A stretch of DNA of 64,000 nucleotides from Limanda limanda (Eukaryota; Chordata; Actinopteri; Pleuronectiformes; Pleuronectidae). The stretch covers positions 25,018,118-25,082,117 of the forward strand of contig NC_083639.1 in the NCBI RefSeq assembly GCF_963576545.1, given 5' to 3'. Positions 59,660 through 64,000 of this stretch are shown here, piece by piece. The notes under the pieces are model-generated. The model was not told where the DNA came from, did no database searches, and worked only from the letters and a program-made list of their open reading frames with translations. The stretch's first letter is position 1. The number at the start of each line of letters is the position of its first letter. A program made the translations under genes and the position numbers.

Positions 59660-59870
59660 GACTTCCATCCACTCATTATCTACAGAGCTTATCCTGGGTT
59701 TCGGGAGGAGCTGCAGGCAATCCCACTTGATATTAGGTGAGAGGGGGGGGTTCACTGTGGGGGAAGCCAGAGAAAACCCAGGCACAGGTGGGGAGAACAT
59801 GGAAACTCCATGCAGAAAGCTGGGATTTGAACCGGGAACCTTCTTGCTGTGAGGCGACAGTGCTATATTT
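59660..59870 (+). repeat. Widespread fish interspersed repeat
   Basis: CATCCACTCATTATCTACAG, GCTTATCCTGGGTTTCGGG, GGGGAGAACATGGAAACTCC, GGGATTTGAACCGGGAACCTTCTTGCTGTGAGGCGACAGTGCTA are the hallmark blocks, in order, of an abundant percomorph repeat. The 'tttgaacc' part recalls a tRNA B-box in reverse. Confidence 0.65.
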
Positions 59871-60264
59871 CTGTTGGAAATATAATCGTTTCCTGCCTCA
59901 GTGTTCTCATTAGCCCAAAAAGTGACATATTCAGTATTTATTTTTCTGCTGCTGCAAGACTCTCTGCATCTGCTGCATAAAACATTAAGTTGAATTTATT
60001 TCCGAGCAGATCTGAATGAATTTTTGGAAACATATGTAGGATGTGTTACTTTCCAGGAGGTTCTTAGGCCAACGAGACGCTGCGCATGTAAAACAACATT
60101 AACGAAAGGTTATGGGAGACGTGCTGTCAGCTGAATAACAAGATTTAGAAACTCCATCAGTACATCCGGTCGCATTTCCTCAGGAGCTAAAGATTCATCA
60201 TTTCTCTGGACAGAGGTGCGGCGAAAAAGGTCGACAGCATTTCCAGCTGAGACGGACTCGTCGG

Positions 60265-60330
60265 CATGATGCAGGAATCAAACCTGTGACCTTCCGGCAG
60301 CGGCACAAGCGGCTAATCGCTACGCCTCAA
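60265..60330 (-). repeat. tRNA-like fragment (SINE or tRNA pseudogene)
   Basis: On the minus strand GCGTAGCGATTAGCCGCTTGTGCC ... GGTCACAGGTTTGATTCC has A-box- and B-box-like segments, but acceptor stems do not pair convincingly. Confidence 0.35.
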
Positions 60331-63300
60331 AGAAAAAAGACAAATCAATCGATTCGAGTGGCACCGAGCGTTCATGCACATACACAGCAGTGTGGGCCCC
60401 GTGACGAGCAGGCGACACGTGGGGGAGGTTTGTGATGAGCTCATTAAACTCAATTCTTTACGCAGAGCATGAGGGATGTGAGCGTCTACCTCACAGACAC
60501 AGGATGCACACCGGAGCCTGTGTGGCCACAGTCTAATCACATCCATACAGGGTGTGCTCCATGTGTCATGTCTGCATCAGAGAGCTGTTGACCTCTCACC
60601 CACGTGTGTGACGGGGTTGGCTGCTGCCCCCCGGTGACCCCACACAGGAAGAGCAGCTTCTCATGATGGATTGATAAAAGCTGCAGTGTTGGAGCTCAAG
60701 TTAGTCACCAGTAATTACACTGTATGCATCACACAGTGCATGCAGACATGGGGGAGGAGGGTGTGAGGCCGAGATAGCTGTTGTTAATCAATAATCAGTA
60801 TTTCAGACAGGTAGGGCTCTATCCAATCAGGTGTGGCCGGCGAGCTGCCATGAGAGCAGGGTGGAACTGTGTGGGTGATGGAGTGTGACGCACAGCAGCC
60901 AGGAAATCATGTTAATATTTCACTGTTGTTGAAATATTCAAAACTCAGCATTTGCAGACCCTGATGTGAGGTGAATAAATGTTGGGCCTGAAGGTGAAAG
61001 CGTGTTCCGATGCTTCACTGCACTTTAGTTACCTCCTGATAAACCTCAACTGAAATAACGTGTCCTCGAAGAAACTTATGATCAAAAACATGAAGCTAAT
61101 TGACTTAATGTTGGTGTCAAGTCAGTTTCTTGATTTTCTGAGAATATAAGAAGCATCAGTACTTTGATCGTTTTAAGGATTCTGAAGAATTGATCACACA
61201 GACTTAATTTGATCATATTATGACTTTTTTGGGTTTAAATTCCGACTCCATTCTTGTAATATGTTGACTTATTTTTCTTGGCTCAATTGATTAATATTAT
61301 TCATGCAAATTACCATTTTTTTCCCATAGTACTTTGACTTCGTTCTCGTGTATTTATGACTTTTTCTCGTAATATCACTTCCTTACTCTCTAAATCTCTG
61401 ATATTTTCTTCCCTTGAGGTGGATCTTATCTACGTTGTGGCTTGTGAGAGGTAAGAGGAGCAATGTAAACCTGGGATAAAAGTTATTTATAAGGGAGGTT
61501 AGATAAATAATTAACAAAATAATTAATGTAACGAGTGGATGCTGTTTACATCGAAAAACATAAGTAGATCCAAAACAGGACTCTTCAAAACTAAAATGCA
61601 AACAAAACGAATCCTTAAAAACTTCAAACAGCAAACAGCGCCCTGCTCCTAGTGTCTGTAGTGTTTCTAGTCCACAGGTATGATGGGAAAGTCATGGGAA
61701 AGGGCAGTGATTCAGACAGGTAAGACTAATGACGACCACTCAGGCCAGCGGGAGGTAAATCATCAGCCTGGGAGTGAATAGAAAACGAGTATTTATCTGA
61801 CCTCCTCTCGCCACAGACTTTTTACAGTCAAGTGGGTGAGCAAGCAGGGTTTATTTCTCTTCAGAGACGTTCCATCAAGCTCTTCTAACGTCTGAGCGTG
61901 AACCTGTGACCCGAGGAAAAGATGATTGAAATTCTTTAAACCTACGATCATTAATTCAGATCAGGCAGCAAAATAAAGATTAATCACCGCGTATTAACAT
62001 CCATTAAAGATGTTCTCTAACACTCGACACGTTCAGCAGATACAGAGGATTCACGACTAGCCATGTTGTTCTGGTCTAATATTTACTCTCTTGCTCTGTT
62101 TTGGTCTCCACCCACTCCTGAGGGAATGTTTGGCCCTGAAGCTGCTGAATGCGTCGATATGTTGAACTCGTTGTTAACTTTGTGAGTCTGCATCATATTA
62201 AAATAGAAACAATTAATCGTTATCAGCTACTGGGAGAAAAACACTTTCGTTTTTACACTTGATGTGTGGTGACGTGGAGCCGTGAGTCATCCAGATGTGT
62301 GCGACCTGGATAAATCATTGAACCCATGCTCAAGAGATAGTTGGAGCTACGTTTTCCAGAATTGGGGGGGAAAAGAGGCAATAACCTGACAGCATGTTGG
62401 TGAGAAAGGGATTGAAAAGCCTGATGATTAATTTTTTTTCATCTTAAGCCATAGATCATTGTTGACAAGGTGCCACCAAAAGCCACCACACGGCTAGTTG
62501 TATGTATGGAGCACATTTCATACACAGATGCAAGAAATTGTTTTTTTTTAAAGTGAAGAGCAAAGACAATTACAAAGTAAATAAACATGCCAGTAAAAGA
62601 TTTTAGCCTGTATTTTAAAAGTATCCTCATTCGCAGCACATCTGAAATCCTCTGGGGGTTGAGTCCAGCTGTGAGGAGCAAGATAAGTGAAACGCAGCTT
62701 CACACTGTTCTGTTTTAATTATCCATCTGAGCAGGTTGGTCTCTGATAACCGAGAAGAAGTTGAGGGGGTTCGTTATGTGTCACATTTGAAATTGGAAAA
62801 ATGAAATGCCTTCACACCTGATAAACTCACATAGAATGCAGGCTTGTTTTGTTCGTTTTTTTTCCTTGAGGCAAATCGTGATACTTGAATAAGGGCCATG
62901 AAAAAAACAACTTGATTGTTGATTGTTCGAGTATTTTATCAGTGATAATAAAATCTGTTGGTGGCCATCATTTGATCCACGCTGCTACGATACAGGGAGA
63001 CAAAACATAACTGAATCCGACTTCTCTTGTGACTTCCTGGGAGGATAAAAGTTATTCATCAGTGAGAGTGAATGAAGCAGAGAAATAACTGACCTCAAAT
63101 ATAACGAACCTCGGTTCTTAAAATACATTTTTCTCTTGCTTCCATTAAGAAGAGAAATTAACTCTTGAGAGGTTCTTAATGTTTTCCACACTGTGCACAT
63201 GCTGTTACACACAAAGGCCAAGTATGTGCCCTCACTGAGAAGATTGAAATTGGTAGAAGTGACTGTAAACTTCTTCAGAAGTTCCAGTTTCCTTGGTGCT

Positions 63301-64000
63301 GACCTTGGAAACCTGACAATAATAATAACTTACAACTTCAAAACAACTATACAAAGAAACTTGAAAGCTTCAGGAGTGTTGAGTTACCTCGAGACGGAGG
63401 AGAAACTGTTTCTTCTGGTTTCCAGTCATTATGCTAAGCTATGCTAACCAGCTGTTTGTGGTACATGAGAGTCATCGATACTTATGACATAAATCAAACA
63501 ATATCAAACAAAAAAGCACTTTAAAAATATTTTAACTGGAAAACTGACATTTAAGAGAAGCAGAATTTCCCTGAGGACTTATTACCCGATTGGATGAATC
63601 AACCCAGTGAGTGGCAGACACATAAACCACAGGTACGTACATCAGATTCAGGTGTCACAGTTATGCTGGGTGTGACCTCTTCTTATCTAACGCTGGGTCG
63701 TATCCGAAGGTGTAAACTGGAGAAATCCTCCCTGTCGATGTCATGTTACGTCACAGCACAAACAATAAAGAGGTAATGATTCTCAAACATCTTCCCACTG
63801 ACATGGCAGAAACCTTAAAAGGGCGTTTTTATCCTTTGGCTTCATTACAGAAAAGGGAGGTAAAATGTCAAGTAAATAGACACAAAATCAATCTGTGATT
63901 ATGAGAAAATACTAATTTCATCAGTGCATCAGTGATCTTTGGGTAAAAGCCAATAAATGTCTAGTATTTTTATGTAATCGTCTTTTTGTTAATGAATGTG

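Larger units (their letters stand above)
59148..64000. other. Right-hand flank without recognisable gene
   Basis: Almost 5 kb with no exon, RNA gene or intact element that I can support. It includes the repeat at 59,660-59,870 and a tRNA-like fragment near 60,265-60,330. Confidence 0.4.

Noticed and set aside
60265..60330. Second tRNA gene
   Set aside because: Only A-box and B-box-like parts are present and acceptor and anticodon stems do not pair; kept only as a tRNA-like repeat.

Overview
The window is nuclear DNA from a teleost fish, most likely a percomorph. It has vertebrate multi-exon genes with GT-AG introns, many hAT-type and other non-autonomous DNA transposons, fish-type SINE and LINE tails, long microsatellites and a eukaryotic tRNA gene. 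I recognise four protein genes and one tRNA; everything else is intron, intergenic sequence or repeat.

Layout. (1) About 1-11.8 kb, minus strand: the 5' end of ece1 (endothelin-converting enzyme 1). Two coding exons are visible (3463-3591 and 1239-1377), with a probable non-coding, CpG-rich first exon near 11.6-11.76 kb. The metallopeptidase domain lies off the left edge. (2) About 11.8-13.5 kb: a head-to-head interval between ece1 and alpl. (3) About 13.5-31.5 kb, plus strand: a complete tissue-nonspecific alkaline phosphatase gene (alpl), with a TATA box, a non-coding exon 1, 11 coding exons giving 528 residues, and a poly(A) signal. Its first two introns are filled with transposons. One of them also holds a 45-codon hydrophobic ORF that could be a micropeptide. 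ECE1 and ALPL are also neighbours on human chromosome 1p36, which supports both calls. (4) About 31.5-50.3 kb: a gene-poor, repeat-rich stretch with a LINE 3' end, a large inverted copy of the transposon composite found in alpl, and an hAT-like element carrying a rearranged histone H3 fragment. (5) 50,327-50,398, minus: tRNA-Pro(AGG). (6) 52.0-59.1 kb, minus: two tandem guanylin-family peptide hormone genes. One is uroguanylin-like (guca2b-like, with an unusual C-terminus) and one is guanylin (guca2a). Each has three coding exons and encodes 111 residues. (7) 59.1-64 kb: no gene seen.

The genes do not form one pathway. ece1 encodes a type II membrane peptidase that activates endothelins. alpl encodes a GPI-anchored phosphatase needed for mineralisation. 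The guanylins are secreted ligands of guanylate cyclase C that control intestinal and renal salt and water transport.

The most interesting material is in the mobile DNA (histone H3 capture, two inverted nested hAT composites about 24 kb apart, a 669-bp fold-back element, a BED-finger hAT with a perfect 8-bp target duplication), the variant uroguanylin-like peptide, and the intronic micropeptide candidate. I found no CRISPR array, operon or other prokaryotic system.
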